A DNA stretch of 64,000 bases from Marinobacter sp. es.048 (GCF_900188435.1 NZ_FYFA01000002.1:434001-498000); one strand, 5' to 3'. Shown: positions 38,081 to 50,664, counted from the stretch's first letter. Notes: a model not told the origin generated them from the sequence alone. Numbers and translations are program-made.

Positions 38081-39947
38081 TGGCGAGCTTTCCTCCGATC
38101 GACAGCTTCTCGACCCTGCGGCCGCCGTAAACAATGTTAACGATGCTGCGGCTGACCATCAGGCCAGAGAACATCGACGTCAGGATCCCGATGCAAAGTG
38201 TTACCGCAAAGCCTTTCACCGGACCGGAGCCCATGGCAAAGAGAATCACGGCAACCAGCAAAGTGGTGATGTTTGCATCAAAGATGGACACGAAAGCCCG
38301 GGAATAGCCGGAGTTGATCGCCGTCTGGGGCGGCACACCGGATTTCAGCTCTTCCTTTATCCGCTCAAAGATAAGCACGTTGGCATCCACCGCCATACCG
38401 ACAGTCAGAACGATACCGGCAATGCCCGGCAAGGTCAGTGTCGCCGAGAGGATCGACATGCATGCAACAAGCAGCATCAGGTTCAGTGTCAGCGCAATGT
38501 TTGCTACCACGCCAAATCCGCGGTAGTAGACGAGCATGTAGAGCAGCACCAGACCGAAACCAAGCGCAACGGACATCATGCCGGCGTCTATGTTCTTCTG
38601 GCCAAGGCTCGGACCAATCGTCCTTTCCTGAACAAAGTACATTGGAGCGGCAAGTGCACCAGCACGCAAAAGCAGTGCGAGTTCTGCGGCTTCGGGAATG
38701 GAATCAAGCCCGGTGATCCGGAAACTGCTGCCCAGGGCGGATTGAACGGTGGCCAGGCTGATAATGCCTTTTTCAACCACGCGGTTCTCCACCTCCTGAG
38801 GCTCGCCCTCGACCATTCTGGTTTCGGTTTCCGTACGATACTCGATGAACAGCACTGCCATCCTGCGTCCAATGGCGTTGCGGGTGGCCCGGTTCATCAG
38901 ATCACCACCGACGGAATCCATGGTGATATTGACCTGGGGCTGGCCGTTTTCGTCAAAGGCCTGCTGGGCATTGGCCACATTATTACCGGTGGCAATCACT
39001 TCCTGCTCGAGGCGCGCGGTACGCTGGGCCTGATCCCGGAAACTGAATTCCTCGGTTTCGCTGCCGGGGGCGTCCTGGCGGGCCTCCATGCGGAATTCAA
39101 GGTTGGCGGTGGCACCAAGTACACGCTTGGCCTGTGCAGTGTCCTGCACGCCGGGCAACTCAACAATAATCCGGTCAGAACCCTGCTGTTGAACAAGAGG
39201 TTCAGCGACGCCAAGCTCGTTCACCCGGTTGCGGATCGTTGTAAGGTTCTGCTCCAGGGCATAATCCTGAATCGCAGTGACCTCAGCTTCAGAGAGAGTC
39301 AGCACAAGAAGGAACTCATCGCCTTCGGTCTGCTCATCCAGAAGGAATTCGTTGTACTGGTCTCGCACCATGTTGAAGGCTTCGGTGCGGGAGGCCTCAT
39401 CACGGAAGCTGAGAACGATCTCGCGGTTGTCCTGCACATCTCCGCCACGATAACGGATCCGCTCTTCGCGAAGCTCACGCTTGATCTGGCCAGACATGGC
39501 CTCCAGGCGCTGGCTAACCGCGGTTTCCATGTCGACTTCCAACAGGAAGTGGACACCGCCGCGAAGATCCAGACCCAACTTCATCGGGCCGGCGCCAAGA
39601 CTCTTGAGCCAGCCCGGTGTTGAAGCAGCCATATTCAGTGCAACCAGGTATTCATTACCAAGAGCAGCCTGTACCAGCGGACGAGCCTGCAATTGATCCT
39701 CTGAGGTGGTGAGACGGATCAGAGCATCCCGATCCTGAAGAGTACTGCTTTTCACCTCGATGCCACGGCTTTCCAGCACATCAACGGCCCTGTCGAGCAC
39801 ACCGGCATTTACCTCGGTGCTACTGCGGGCGCCAGTAATCTGGATGGCGTAATCGTCGGGGAAGAGGTTGGGCAAAGCGTAGATAAACCCGATCACGAGC
39901 GCGACCAGGATAACCAGGTTTTTCCAAAGCGGATACTTGTTCAGCAT
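38073..39947 (-). CDS. secD: protein translocase subunit SecD
   Basis: 624 residues. An N-terminal span (LVILVALVIGFIYALPNLF) is followed by a large periplasmic P1 region with GLDLRGGVHFLLEVDM. Five C-terminal spans contain TLPGIAGIVLTVGMAVDANV and FERIKEEL. The ATG follows AAGGGATCCC. Works with SecF in one membrane complex; order tgt-yajC-secD-secF is classical. Confidence 0.97.
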   Translation of the reverse strand: MLNKYPLWKNLVILVALVIGFIYALPNLFPDDYAIQITGARSSTEVNAGVLDRAVDVLESRGIEVKSSTLQDRDALIRLTTSEDQLQARPLVQAALGNEYLVALNMAASTPGWLKSLGAGPMKLGLDLRGGVHFLLEVDMETAVSQRLEAMSGQIKRELREERIRYRGGDVQDNREIVLSFRDEASRTEAFNMVRDQYNEFLLDEQTEGDEFLLVLTLSEAEVTAIQDYALEQNLTTIRNRVNELGVAEPLVQQQGSDRIIVELPGVQDTAQAKRVLGATANLEFRMEARQDAPGSETEEFSFRDQAQRTARLEQEVIATGNNVANAQQAFDENGQPQVNITMDSVGGDLMNRATRNAIGRRMAVLFIEYRTETETRMVEGEPQEVENRVVEKGIISLATVQSALGSSFRITGLDSIPEAAELALLLRAGALAAPMYFVQERTIGPSLGQKNIDAGMMSVALGFGLVLLYMLVYYRGFGVVANIALTLNLMLLVACMSILSATLTLPGIAGIVLTVGMAVDANVLIFERIKEELKSGVPPQTAINSGYSRAFVSIFDANITTLLVAVILFAMGSGPVKGFAVTLCIGILTSMFSGLMVSRSIVNIVYGGRRVEKLSIGGKLANV

Positions 39948-40041
39948 GGGATCCCTTGTAGCCGGCCTAGCGGCCAGACTTGGTGTTTCAGCCAGGAAGA
40001 TTCAGACCGGCCACCAGAGATGGCCGGCTAAATGGCCCCGC

Positions 40042-40404
40042 TCAGATGTCCTTGAGCGTGCCCTTTGGCAGCGCCGCAGCAACGGCTACTTTCTGGACTT
40101 TGATCTCTACATTGTCGGCAATTTCCACAACGATGAAATCGTCGGTTACCTTGGTGATCTTGCCGGCAACACCACCGGAGGTCACAATCTCATCACCTTT
40201 ATTCAGGCCGGACATCAGAGCTTTGTGCTCTTTCGCGCGTTTGGACTGCGGACGCCAGATCAGGAAGTAGAAAATCAGGATGAAGCCTGCGAAAAAGATT
40301 ACCTGGCCCATAACACCCATTCCCTGAGCAGCCGGGTCCTGTGCCATGGCAAGTGCGGGCATCAGAGCCAAAAGGCCGGCAACGAGCATTTTAATAGCTT
40401 TCAT
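40042..40404 (-). CDS. yajC: Sec translocon accessory protein YajC
   Basis: 120 residues from the ATG at 40404, with GGAG 7 bases upstream. An N-terminal hydrophobic segment ending in AMAQ precedes a membrane span (about 25-45, FFAGFILIFYFLIWRPQ). The conserved RPQSKRAKEHKALMSGL-type stretch and GDEIVTSGGVAGKI follow. The extra N-terminal hydrophobic segment is seen in many YajC of this group. It lies 29 bases after tgt and 94 bases before secD. Confidence 0.95.
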   Translation of the reverse strand: MKAIKMLVAGLLALMPALAMAQDPAAQGMGVMGQVIFFAGFILIFYFLIWRPQSKRAKEHKALMSGLNKGDEIVTSGGVAGKITKVTDDFIVVEIADNVEIKVQKVAVAAALPKGTLKDI

Positions 40405-40433
40405 TGAATATCTCCGTTGGTTTAGCGAATAGA

Positions 40434-42673
<2,240 letters not shown>

Positions 42674-42708
42674 GGAATGGACTGTTAACGACGCCGAAAG
42701 AAAGAAGA

Positions 42709-42795
42709 TGGTAGCGGCGGGCGGACTCGAACCGCCACGGGTTTTACCCCAACGGATTTTGAATCCGTCGTGTCTACCAATTTCACCACGCCGCC
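42709..42795 (-). tRNA. tRNA-Leu(CAA)
   Basis: 87 bases, class II with a long variable arm and encoded CCA. Acceptor GGCGGCG pairs with CGCCGCT (one G-U). The anticodon stem-loop ACGGA-TTCAAAA-TCCGT gives CAA. The T arm GGCGGTTCGAGTCCGCC is intact. Confidence 0.96.
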
Positions 42796-42812
42796 ATCGG
42801 AGAGTGATGGGG

Positions 42813-42840
42813 ATTATACTGAGCTTAATCGCGAAAGCAA
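42813..42840 (-). promoter_or_regulatory. sigma-70 promoter of tRNA-Leu (and possibly queA)
   Basis: On the minus strand TTGCTT (42840-42835), a 16-base spacer and a perfect TATAAT (42818-42813). Transcription would start just ahead of the tRNA. Confidence 0.72.
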
Positions 42841-42845
42841 TAAGC

Positions 42846-42867
42846 CAGCGGACACAACTGCCCGCTG
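42846..42867 (-). terminator. weak terminator after flgL
   Basis: A 6-bp stem CAGCGG / CCGCTG with a 10-base loop lies 11 bases beyond the flgL stop. Only a T-rich, not T-run, tract follows, so the call is tentative. Confidence 0.4.
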
Positions 42868-42877
42868 ATTCAGATAT

Positions 42878-44101
42878 TTACAATCTGTCGAACAAGGACA
42901 GTTGCGAAACCTGCGCAAACGACTGCTGGGCCGCCTGTAGCACGAAGCTCTGGAAACTCAGGTTGCTGATCGCTTCTGCGTAGTCCACATCCTGCAACTG
43001 AGAGCGGATTTCATTGGTATAAACCGAAGAATCCTCAAGGAAGGTTTTGGTCGATTCCACCGCGTTCATCCGACCACCCAGCTCGGTCTGCTTGAGGATG
43101 ATGCTCTCCTGGGCGTTGTCCAGGTTGATCAGGGAATTGGCAATCAGGTCATCGTACTGGGCCTGTCCGCCCGGACTTGTCTTGTCGATATTGTTCAAAC
43201 CGGAAATCAGGTTTTCTATAGTACCGAACACCGACTGCTTTTCGTTGATCTTCAAAGTGTAGCTATCAACATCAGGGGCTGTTGGCAATGGCCCGGTAAT
43301 CGTAGCTTCGACACCTGCGACTTCAAACGGCTCACCATTCTCATAGAGCCCCGGCGTAACCGACAACGGCCCGAGGCTGTTGGATGCGGTGATGACTCCA
43401 TTGTCATCCACTTGAATATTGATGTCGTCCGGGAACGTGCCCGGGAAAGCCGCTTGAAGATCCGCCTCATTTACAAGTGAAACCCCGCTGATCGCGGAGC
43501 CTGACGTGACTGCGGTATTCTCCCCAGTCACCGCCGCAGGGACACGTACAAAGATATCCTTGCCGTTATCGCTGATTGGAACGGTGACGCCATCATCAAT
43601 CTCGAGGACTCGCTGCCCCTCGTCGCCCTGGTATATCCAACTACCTGAGGGATCCTGCTCAAAGGCCTTTACCGAGCCCTGGAATCCGCTAAAGATATAT
43701 TCGCCGGAGGCATCACGGGTATTGGCAATATTGGCCAGCTGCCCCAGGCGCTCCTCCAGCTCCGAAGAAATCGAGCGCCGGTCGTTGGCTGACAAGGATC
43801 CATTGCCCGCCTGAACCGTCAGTTCCCGTATCCGCTGAATCACATCGATCGAACTTGCAAGAGCATTCTCTTCCTGTTTCAAGCGGTTGTCCGCCAGGTC
43901 GACATTACGCTGGTAGGTTTCAACCCGAGAAAGCTCCTGGTCCAGCTTCAGAATTCGCGCCGCAGCGACCGGATCGTCGGAAGGTTTGTTTACCCTCTGG
44001 CCAGTCGAGATCTGTTGCTGGGTGCTATTCAGGCTGGTATTCAGCTCCTGGAGCCGGTTGATACCGCCTGAGAAAATCTGCTGTGATGAAATTCTGATCA
44101 T
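42878..44101 (-). CDS. flgL: flagellar hook-associated protein 3 (hook-filament junction)
   Basis: 407 residues. The N-terminal flagellin-like helices (RISSQQIFSGGINRLQELN, LNSTQQQISTGQRVNKPSDDP) and the C-terminal helices (TELGGRMNAVE, DYAEAISNLSFQSFVLQAAQ, SQLSLFDRL) are clear. The central domain is variable. It joins the hook to the filament above FlgK. Last gene of flgFGHIJKL; the ATG follows GAGGTGATGTGAC. Confidence 0.95.
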   Translation of the reverse strand: MIRISSQQIFSGGINRLQELNTSLNSTQQQISTGQRVNKPSDDPVAAARILKLDQELSRVETYQRNVDLADNRLKQEENALASSIDVIQRIRELTVQAGNGSLSANDRRSISSELEERLGQLANIANTRDASGEYIFSGFQGSVKAFEQDPSGSWIYQGDEGQRVLEIDDGVTVPISDNGKDIFVRVPAAVTGENTAVTSGSAISGVSLVNEADLQAAFPGTFPDDINIQVDDNGVITASNSLGPLSVTPGLYENGEPFEVAGVEATITGPLPTAPDVDSYTLKINEKQSVFGTIENLISGLNNIDKTSPGGQAQYDDLIANSLINLDNAQESIILKQTELGGRMNAVESTKTFLEDSSVYTNEIRSQLQDVDYAEAISNLSFQSFVLQAAQQSFAQVSQLSLFDRL

Positions 44102-44119
44102 GTCACATCACCTCAACCG

Positions 44120-46150
44120 TTACCGGAAACTCTGCAACAAGGTATTGAACAGGTCCTGAGCCACCGACATTACCTGGGCTGAGGCATTGTATGCAGCCTG
44201 ATACTGGATCAGGCGGCCGGCTTCTTCATCCAGGTTGACGCCGGATACCGATTCCCGCTGATTGGTAGACTGCTCAAGCAGGGTTTTGCCGGCATCCACA
44301 TCCAGTTGGCTCTGGCGGGTTTTCACACCGATATCTTCAACAAGCCCCGCGTAACCCTCGGAAAAATTCTGACTGCCGCCGTTCAGGGTATTGGCAGTGC
44401 CGAGGGCCGCCAGCAGTTCGGCATTCCGGTTGTCCGAAACGCCGTTGGAGTTGTAGTTGATCTCGAAGGTGTCACCGTCAGCCGGCTGACCGGTTATCTT
44501 GAACTGAAAGCCCTGATACTCGGCACCATCGGCCGGATTGTCGCTAAACAATTCATTGGCAACGCCCGGAGTGTAAGGCCGATTGGCCGGACCTATCGGG
44601 TTGCCACTGCCGTCCGTAACGGTAAACACCAGGCCGGTACCCGGATCATCAAATTCCACGGTAATCGGCCCGTTCGCCAACTGACCGGACGACTGAAAAG
44701 CGGGCAACAGGGAATTGGTGAACGGATTTCTCACGTTCAGCATGGTGCCCTGATCAATCTTGCCGGTTCCGATATTGTCATCTCCGGTCGTCGCTCGGAC
44801 CGGGCTGGCGAAGGCCAGATCTTCCTCCCGGTTAACCACCAGGCCGATGCTTTCAGCGGCATTTCGGCTCGGCTGAATGAGGAATTTGTCTCCAGCGTTG
44901 AACGTGCCGCCTTCAACCCTGATGTTGAAGCCCGGCATGCTGATTTCCGACTGTACCGGGTCCGGGAGGCGTCCCTGGTTCACGGTTTTACCCGTGGCCT
45001 GGTCAATCAACTCGTAGCTCCGCCCGTCACCACTGAACTGCAGAGTCCAGCGTCCTGCAGGAAGCCTTGAGCTGTCGGTGATTTCGACGGCCAACTGCCC
45101 TGTCGTAGACGGGGCGTTGTTGCCATTGGGAACCACCCGGCTGCGTTGCGCCTCCAGCGAATTAATATTGGTGAAGAACAGGCCACCAAGCTCGCCCTCC
45201 AGGTCCATGCCGATTTCATGCTGATGGTTCATGGTATCCGACAGAGCAATAGCAATCCGGCCCAGCTCATCAAAGGCCGGCTTAAGACCTTCTGTATCGA
45301 AGCGCAAAAGACCGCCCAGCTTGCCACCGGTGATTTGCTCATCGATATTGAGAGTGCGCCCACCGTTGCTCAGAGTGAATTCCAGACGAGTCGGATCCTC
45401 GGCGTTTTCGCGGGTTCCAAGGGTCGACGCATTGCTGCCAACCACCAGGGAAAGACCGTTCGACAGAGACACATTGACCTGGCTGCCATCGGTCGGTGTC
45501 ACCTTGATGCTGATCAGTTCGGAAAGCTGACGCAGTTTCTCATCCCGCTTATCCAGCAGTTCGTTTGGCATCTGCCCCTGGGCGATGCCCGGTGATTCAG
45601 AAATCGCCAGGTTCAGCTCCGCAATGCTCTTCAACAAGGTATTCGCATCTTTCACACCCTGCTGCATCTGGGTCTTGATAGATTCCCGCTGCTGGATAAA
45701 TTCCTGGTTCAGCGCCTGGAAACGGTTTACAACCTGTTGCGCCTCACTCAGGACCAACTGGCGCTGCGGAAGGGAAGCCGGATCTTCGGCGGCATTCTGA
45801 AGGCTTGCAAAAAAGTTGTTCAGTGCATTGCTGAGGCCGGTAGATTCCCCCCCGAGCAGGTTATCAAGCCTGGCAAGCTCCGAATTGAGAGCTTGCTGTT
45901 CACCATACAGTGTGCTGTCTTCCCGCACCTGTTGAACCAGGTATTCATTGGCCAGGCGACGAATGTCCGCAACATTCACGCCGCTGCCGATGGTGCCGGC
46001 ACCGGTGCGCTGGCCTTCCTGGGTTTCAAACAGCACTTCCTGGCGACTGTAACCCGGCGTGTTGGCGTTGGTTATATTGTTGCCAGTTGTGTTCAGCGCG
46101 GCCTGGTGACTGAGGATGCCGGTCAGACCAATACCTATGAGCCCTGCCAT
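44120..46150 (-). CDS. flgK: flagellar hook-associated protein 1
   Basis: 676 residues. The N-terminus GIGLTGILSHQAALNTTGNN, then TPGYSRQEV, is the FlgK/rod-hook signature. The C-terminus (SGVNLDEEAGRLIQYQAAYN and SVAQDLFNTLL) is typical. It is longer than the E. coli protein (547) because of a large central region, similar to Pseudomonas FlgK. The ATG follows GGAGTAAAGCTT. It lies 5 bases after flgJ. Confidence 0.95.
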   Translation of the reverse strand: MAGLIGIGLTGILSHQAALNTTGNNITNANTPGYSRQEVLFETQEGQRTGAGTIGSGVNVADIRRLANEYLVQQVREDSTLYGEQQALNSELARLDNLLGGESTGLSNALNNFFASLQNAAEDPASLPQRQLVLSEAQQVVNRFQALNQEFIQQRESIKTQMQQGVKDANTLLKSIAELNLAISESPGIAQGQMPNELLDKRDEKLRQLSELISIKVTPTDGSQVNVSLSNGLSLVVGSNASTLGTRENAEDPTRLEFTLSNGGRTLNIDEQITGGKLGGLLRFDTEGLKPAFDELGRIAIALSDTMNHQHEIGMDLEGELGGLFFTNINSLEAQRSRVVPNGNNAPSTTGQLAVEITDSSRLPAGRWTLQFSGDGRSYELIDQATGKTVNQGRLPDPVQSEISMPGFNIRVEGGTFNAGDKFLIQPSRNAAESIGLVVNREEDLAFASPVRATTGDDNIGTGKIDQGTMLNVRNPFTNSLLPAFQSSGQLANGPITVEFDDPGTGLVFTVTDGSGNPIGPANRPYTPGVANELFSDNPADGAEYQGFQFKITGQPADGDTFEINYNSNGVSDNRNAELLAALGTANTLNGGSQNFSEGYAGLVEDIGVKTRQSQLDVDAGKTLLEQSTNQRESVSGVNLDEEAGRLIQYQAAYNASAQVMSVAQDLFNTLLQSFR

Positions 46151-46155
46151 AAGCT

Positions 46156-47142
46156 TTACTCCTTCATCCCGTCACTGCCCATGGTCAGCGTCATCAGTGA
46201 GTCACGGTTCATGATCTGGCGGATCTTGTTGCCGTAGTTGGGGTCGGTTGCATAGCCGGCTTCCTGCAGCTTCTCTGCGAAAACCTCAGGCTGGTCTGCT
46301 ACCGACAGGACGTCCCGGTATCGAGGATTGGATTCCAGGAAAGAGACATAATCCCGGAAGCTGGATTCGTAATCCCTGTAGGCCCGGAAATTGGCCTGCT
46401 CTTTCATGGGCAGCCCTTCCCGGTATTCCGTGGTGGTAATGGAGACCGCATTACCCTGCCAGCGGCTGTCCGCCTTGATACCGAAGAGGTTAAAACTGGG
46501 CTCGCCCTGCTCCCCTCGAATCATGTGCCGACCCCAGCCTGTTTCCAGTGCCGCCTGAGCCACCATGAGTTTCGGATCAATGCCCGAGTCGCGGGCAATC
46601 CGCTCGGCCACCGGCAACAGCTCCGTCACGAAGTGCTCCGGCGATTCAAATTGATGTGGCAAGTCCGCCGGTGTCGCGGCCACTGGCGATGCCGTTTTCT
46701 CAGCCACGGAAGCCACCTTTTGCAACCGCTCAGGCAGTTCGGCAGTCAGAGCGGGTAAGCTTCGGTCATAATCCGCAAGACTCGCCTTGTGGCCGGCAAG
46801 CCTGCCACCCTCGTTATCCATGCCCGGAATCTGCTGGCTCAGTTGACGTACCAGCGCCTCGGCAAGACCACTGCCCTTGCCCCCAGCCATGGTCAGACTC
46901 ATCTGGCTGTCGAACATATCCCGGTACAGCTCGGACTGATTGCTCTTCAGGTAGTTGCCCTCGGCGAAGACATCACCGGCCTTGCGCATGGACTTCAGCA
47001 TTTCAGACAGGAACAGGCTCTCGAACTGCCGCGCTACCTCTCGCAGAGCGGACTCTTTGTCAGTGCGAGCCTGGGCCTTCAACGCATTGAGACCGTTGAA
47101 GTCGGTGTAAACCTGGGCCTGTTGAACCTTGTAGTCCTGCAT
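46156..47142 (-). CDS. flgJ: flagellar rod assembly protein / muramidase FlgJ
   Basis: 328 residues from the ATG at 47142; a GTG one codon earlier is less likely. The N-terminal rod-capping domain covers about residues 20-100 (EVARQFESLFLSEMLKSMRK). A linker follows. The C-terminal glucosaminidase domain has the catalytic Glu in VAQAALETGWGRH and ends around 320. It caps the growing rod and opens peptidoglycan. Confidence 0.95.
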   Translation of the reverse strand: MQDYKVQQAQVYTDFNGLNALKAQARTDKESALREVARQFESLFLSEMLKSMRKAGDVFAEGNYLKSNQSELYRDMFDSQMSLTMAGGKGSGLAEALVRQLSQQIPGMDNEGGRLAGHKASLADYDRSLPALTAELPERLQKVASVAEKTASPVAATPADLPHQFESPEHFVTELLPVAERIARDSGIDPKLMVAQAALETGWGRHMIRGEQGEPSFNLFGIKADSRWQGNAVSITTTEYREGLPMKEQANFRAYRDYESSFRDYVSFLESNPRYRDVLSVADQPEVFAEKLQEAGYATDPNYGNKIRQIMNRDSLMTLTMGSDGMKE

Positions 47143-47150
47143 CACGCCAC

Positions 47151-48248
47151 CTAGATAACAATCAGCTCGGCGCGCAGTGCACCGGCCTGTTTCAAGGCTT
47201 CAAGTACCGCCATGACATCACCAGGCGCCGCACCCACCTGGTTCACGGCCTGAACGATCTCGTTCAGGGTGACGGCGGGGCCGAACTTGAACATCCGCGC
47301 CGGCTCTTCAGTAATGGCAATCTGGGAATCCTGCTCAATGGCGGTGTCTCCACCGGCAAAGGGATTCGGCTGCTCAACATTGGGATTTTCCTGGATGGTC
47401 ACCGTCAGATTGCCGTGTGTGACGGCAGCGGCACTGACCTGAACATTCTGGCCAACCACGATGGTGCCGGTACGGCTGTTGATGACCACTTTCGCGGCAT
47501 CCTGAGCCGGATCAACCTCAATATTTTCGAGAATCGACAGAAAGCTGACCCGCTGGGACGGATCCCGCGGCGCGCGCACGGATACCGAGGTGGCATCGTG
47601 GGCATAGGCCATATCCGGTCCGAGACGATCATTAATAGCCTCGACTACACGGCGAGCCGTTGTGAAGTCCGGGCGCAGCAAATGGAAGGTAATGGTGTCG
47701 CCTTGACTGAACGGCGAAGCCACCTCCCGTTCGATAGTGGCGCCGTTGGGAATCCGGCCAACACTGGGAACGTTCACGGTGATTCGGGAGCCGTCCTGTC
47801 CCTGGGCACCAAAACCACCTACCACCAGACTGCCCTGGGCCATGGCGTAAACCTGTCCATCAGCACCTTTCAGCGGCGCCATCAGCAAGGTGCCTCCGCG
47901 CAGGCTGTCGGCGTTGCCGATGGACGACACAGTGATGTCGATTTCCTGCCCTGCTTTGGCAAAGGGCGGCAATGTCGCACTGACCGTAACCGCCGCCACG
48001 TTGGCCAAGTTCGGGTTGACGCCTTCCGGAAGGGTCACGCCAAACTGGTTCATCATGTTGCGGAAGGTCTGGTTGGTAAACGGCGCCTTGTCACCGGTTC
48101 CGTCAAGACCAACCACCAGGCCATACCCCACTAACTGGTTGTTACGCACACCTTTAATCCGGGAAAGGTCCTTAAGGCGGTCCGCCATTACCGGAGCAGC
48201 CATAACGGCCAGCGCCAGGAACCAGGCAAGAAGACGGCGCATGTTCAT
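47151..48248 (-). CDS. flgI: flagellar P-ring protein FlgI
   Basis: 365 residues from the ATG at 48248, which overlaps the flgH stop as ATGA. A signal peptide ends at VMA-D, about residue 22. Family stretches are [23 protein letters not shown], [27 protein letters not shown] and the C-terminal [14 protein letters not shown]. It forms the periplasmic P ring around the rod. Confidence 0.96.
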   Translation of the reverse strand: MNMRRLLAWFLALAVMAAPVMADRLKDLSRIKGVRNNQLVGYGLVVGLDGTGDKAPFTNQTFRNMMNQFGVTLPEGVNPNLANVAAVTVSATLPPFAKAGQEIDITVSSIGNADSLRGGTLLMAPLKGADGQVYAMAQGSLVVGGFGAQGQDGSRITVNVPSVGRIPNGATIEREVASPFSQGDTITFHLLRPDFTTARRVVEAINDRLGPDMAYAHDATSVSVRAPRDPSQRVSFLSILENIEVDPAQDAAKVVINSRTGTIVVGQNVQVSAAAVTHGNLTVTIQENPNVEQPNPFAGGDTAIEQDSQIAITEEPARMFKFGPAVTLNEIVQAVNQVGAAPGDVMAVLEALKQAGALRAELIVI

Positions 48249-48946
48249 AGAGGCCACCACTCACTGTTGAAGAAGCGCGCAAGCCAGCCCATCTGGTTCG
48301 CCTGGTCAAAGTCGCCCGTGCCACCATAGGCAAAACGAGCATTGGCAATGCGATTGGATGCCACGGTGTTATCCGGCTGAATGTCCTGTGGGCGGACCAG
48401 CCCGGTCAGGCGGATGTACTCATCTCCATTAGTGAGCGACAGCCACTTTTCTCCACGAATCTTTAGAACACCATTCGGCAAAACTTCGGTAACTGTCACA
48501 GTGATACTGCCGGCAAGACTGTTGCTCTGATCCGCTTCCGCTGAGCCTTCGAAATCCCGCTCCTGGTTCAGGGACGTGGCAACGCCAAAGTTGCTCTTGC
48601 CCAGAACAGTCGGTTCCGGCAACGAAATGTCGTTGTCTTTAGTAATACTGGTTTCCGCATTCTTGCTGGCCCGCGTGGACTCTTCGAGATTCACGGTTAG
48701 TACATCACCCACGTTCAACGCCACGGTATCGCCGTAGAAGTTGTAGTTCCGGGAGACCTGATAAATGGAACCCGAGGCTCCGTCCCGCTGCATCATGGCC
48801 TGAGGGCGAACCGGCGCAAACTCGGGGTCATCCGGAATTGCCCGGGGGCGACTCATGGCCGTGCACCCCTGTAACACAATGAGAACCAACACAGTCGCCA
48901 ATGTGCTGGCACTTCGGGTTCTCCGGTTTGATGTCATCAGTTTCAT
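48245..48946 (-). CDS. flgH: flagellar L-ring lipoprotein FlgH
   Basis: 233 residues from the ATG at 48946, with AGAGGTG 5 bases upstream; the open frame before it lacks a site. Lipobox LQGC is at about residue 28. [22 protein letters not shown] and the C-terminal [25 protein letters not shown] region are typical (both longer in the family). It forms the outer-membrane L ring. It overlaps flgI. Confidence 0.95.
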   Translation of the reverse strand: MKLMTSNRRTRSASTLATVLVLIVLQGCTAMSRPRAIPDDPEFAPVRPQAMMQRDGASGSIYQVSRNYNFYGDTVALNVGDVLTVNLEESTRASKNAETSITKDNDISLPEPTVLGKSNFGVATSLNQERDFEGSAEADQSNSLAGSITVTVTEVLPNGVLKIRGEKWLSLTNGDEYIRLTGLVRPQDIQPDNTVASNRIANARFAYGGTGDFDQANQMGWLARFFNSEWWPL

Positions 48947-48965
48947 GACGTCACCTCTGGCGGCG

Positions 48966-49754
48966 TTAGCCAATGTTTTGAGTGATGAACTGGAGCATCT
49001 GGTCGGTTGTGGAGACCACTTTCGAGTTCATCTCGTAGGCCCGCTGGGTGGTAATCATGTTCACCAGCTCTTCCACCACCTCAACGTTGGACGCCTCTAC
49101 GGAGCCCTGCTCAATACTGCCGAGTCCGGCCAGCCCGGGCTCACCTTCCGCAGGATCACCACTGGCGTTGGTCGCCTTGAACAGGTTGTTACCGATAGCC
49201 TGTAGACCCTGGGGGTTGATGAAATCCACCAGCGTAATCTGGCCCAGGTTTACCGGTGCCGCCTGATCGTCCGTTACTGCCGTCACGGTGCCGTCTTTAC
49301 CAATCGTGATATTGGTGGCGTTCTCCGGCACATTGATGGCGGGCTCCAAAGGGTAGCCATCCGGGTTCACCACATCACCGTCAGCGTTGAGCTGGAACTG
49401 GCCGTCCCGGGTATAGGCAATCTGCCCGTCTGGCAACTGCACTTGCAGGAAGCCACGGCCATTGATGGCCATATCCAGGGGCTGCTCGGTTATCTGCAGG
49501 TTGCCCTGGGAGAATTGCTTGGCCGTACCCACAACCCGTACACCGGTACCCAGCTGCAGGCCGGAGGGCAGTTCCGAGTTCTGGGTTGTCAGACCGCCGG
49601 GCTGCCGGTTGATCTGGTATAGCAAATCCTGAAACACGGCCCTGTCCCGCTTGAAGCCGGTGGTGTTGACGTTCGCCAGGTTGTTGGAAATGGTGGACAT
49701 GTTGGTGTCCTGAGCGCTCAACCCGGTCTTGCTGACCCAAAGTGCTGGATGCAT
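48966..49754 (-). CDS. flgG: flagellar distal rod protein FlgG
   Basis: 262 residues. The N-terminus MHPALWVSKTGLSAQDTNM is followed by the rod signature SNNLANVNTTGFKRDRA. The C-terminus SNVEVVEELVNMITTQRAYE is canonical. The ATG follows AAGGAGTAAGCAGC. It lies between flgF and flgH in the second flg unit. Confidence 0.97.
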   Translation of the reverse strand: MHPALWVSKTGLSAQDTNMSTISNNLANVNTTGFKRDRAVFQDLLYQINRQPGGLTTQNSELPSGLQLGTGVRVVGTAKQFSQGNLQITEQPLDMAINGRGFLQVQLPDGQIAYTRDGQFQLNADGDVVNPDGYPLEPAINVPENATNITIGKDGTVTAVTDDQAAPVNLGQITLVDFINPQGLQAIGNNLFKATNASGDPAEGEPGLAGLGSIEQGSVEASNVEVVEELVNMITTQRAYEMNSKVVSTTDQMLQFITQNIG

Positions 49755-49835
49755 GCTGCTTACTCCTTGCCGGGGGCAGTCAGGCGGCCATTTTTTGCCG
49801 CTTCAGGCCCCCAGGCCAATGTGTTCAGTCGTTAC

Positions 49836-50588
49836 TTAAAGGTTCTGCAACAGCCGTGCCGTTGCTTCGGAATTCTCATTCGCGGTAGTCATTACCTTCA
49901 CCTGCATCTCGTATTGCCGGGACAGCTGAAGGTTCGAAATCATCTCTTCCACCGCATTCACGTTGGAGCTCTCCAGAAACCCTGAGGCAACCCGCTGGTT
50001 TGCATCCGGTGGCTCGGGCCCATCCAGAGCCTGATCCGGCTTTCGGCGCATATGTCCGTCAAGGCCTTTCTCCAGGGCCTCCGGTGGCGGATTGACCAGT
50101 TTCAGGCGATCCACTTCAACCAGCTGGTCCGGCGGTCCACCGACAGGAACAATCGAGACGGTGCCATCGGCGCCAATCTCTACGTTATCGAAAGGGGGAA
50201 GCGCAACCGGCCCACCGTTGCCGAGTACCAGTTCGCCATTGGCCAATCGCACCAGCCCGTTTACATCCACCTGGAGGCTTCCGCTGCGGGTGAAGACTTC
50301 CTCGCCCTGATCGTTCTGAATGGCAAGCCATCCCTCGCCTTCCACAGCCACATCGAGTTTGCGACCGGTCTCCATCAGCGCACCGGCGGACAGATCGGTG
50401 CCAGGCCGTTCGGTCATGGCATAGGCACGAGTCGGGTGGTGTTCCCCGTAGACAGGCATACTGCGGGCCTGGGCGAAGTCTTTCTTGAAGCCGGTGGTGC
50501 TGACATTCGCCAGGTTATTGGCATGGGCCTGCTGGGCCAGCATATTCTGCTTGGCACCAGACATACCGATGTAGAGGGCTTTGTCCAT
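49836..50588 (-). CDS. flgF: flagellar proximal rod protein FlgF
   Basis: 250 residues. The N-terminus DKALYIGMSGAKQNMLAQQA is FlgF-like, then NNLANVSTTGFKKDFAQA. The C-terminus SSNVNAVEEMISNLQLSRQYE fits. The ATG follows CAGGAGTTTTCCC. First gene of flgFGHIJKL; a sigma-54-type promoter lies 45 bases upstream. Confidence 0.96.
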   Translation of the reverse strand: MDKALYIGMSGAKQNMLAQQAHANNLANVSTTGFKKDFAQARSMPVYGEHHPTRAYAMTERPGTDLSAGALMETGRKLDVAVEGEGWLAIQNDQGEEVFTRSGSLQVDVNGLVRLANGELVLGNGGPVALPPFDNVEIGADGTVSIVPVGGPPDQLVEVDRLKLVNPPPEALEKGLDGHMRRKPDQALDGPEPPDANQRVASGFLESSNVNAVEEMISNLQLSRQYEMQVKVMTTANENSEATARLLQNL

Positions 50589-50629
50589 GGGAAAACTCCT
50601 GCCGGAATTTTGACTGTTTCCAGTCTTCT

Positions 50630-50646
50630 TGCAGGAGTCATGCCAT
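50630..50646 (-). promoter_or_regulatory. sigma-54-type promoter of flgFGHIJKL
   Basis: On the minus strand TGGCATGACTCCTGCA has GG (50644-50643) and GC (50632-50631) separated by exactly 10 bases. It matches TGGCAYGNNNNTTGCW in all but one position. It sits between flgE and flgF, about 45 bases before the flgF ATG. Confidence 0.72.
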
Positions 50647-50664
50647 ATTCGCTAAATTGAGGGA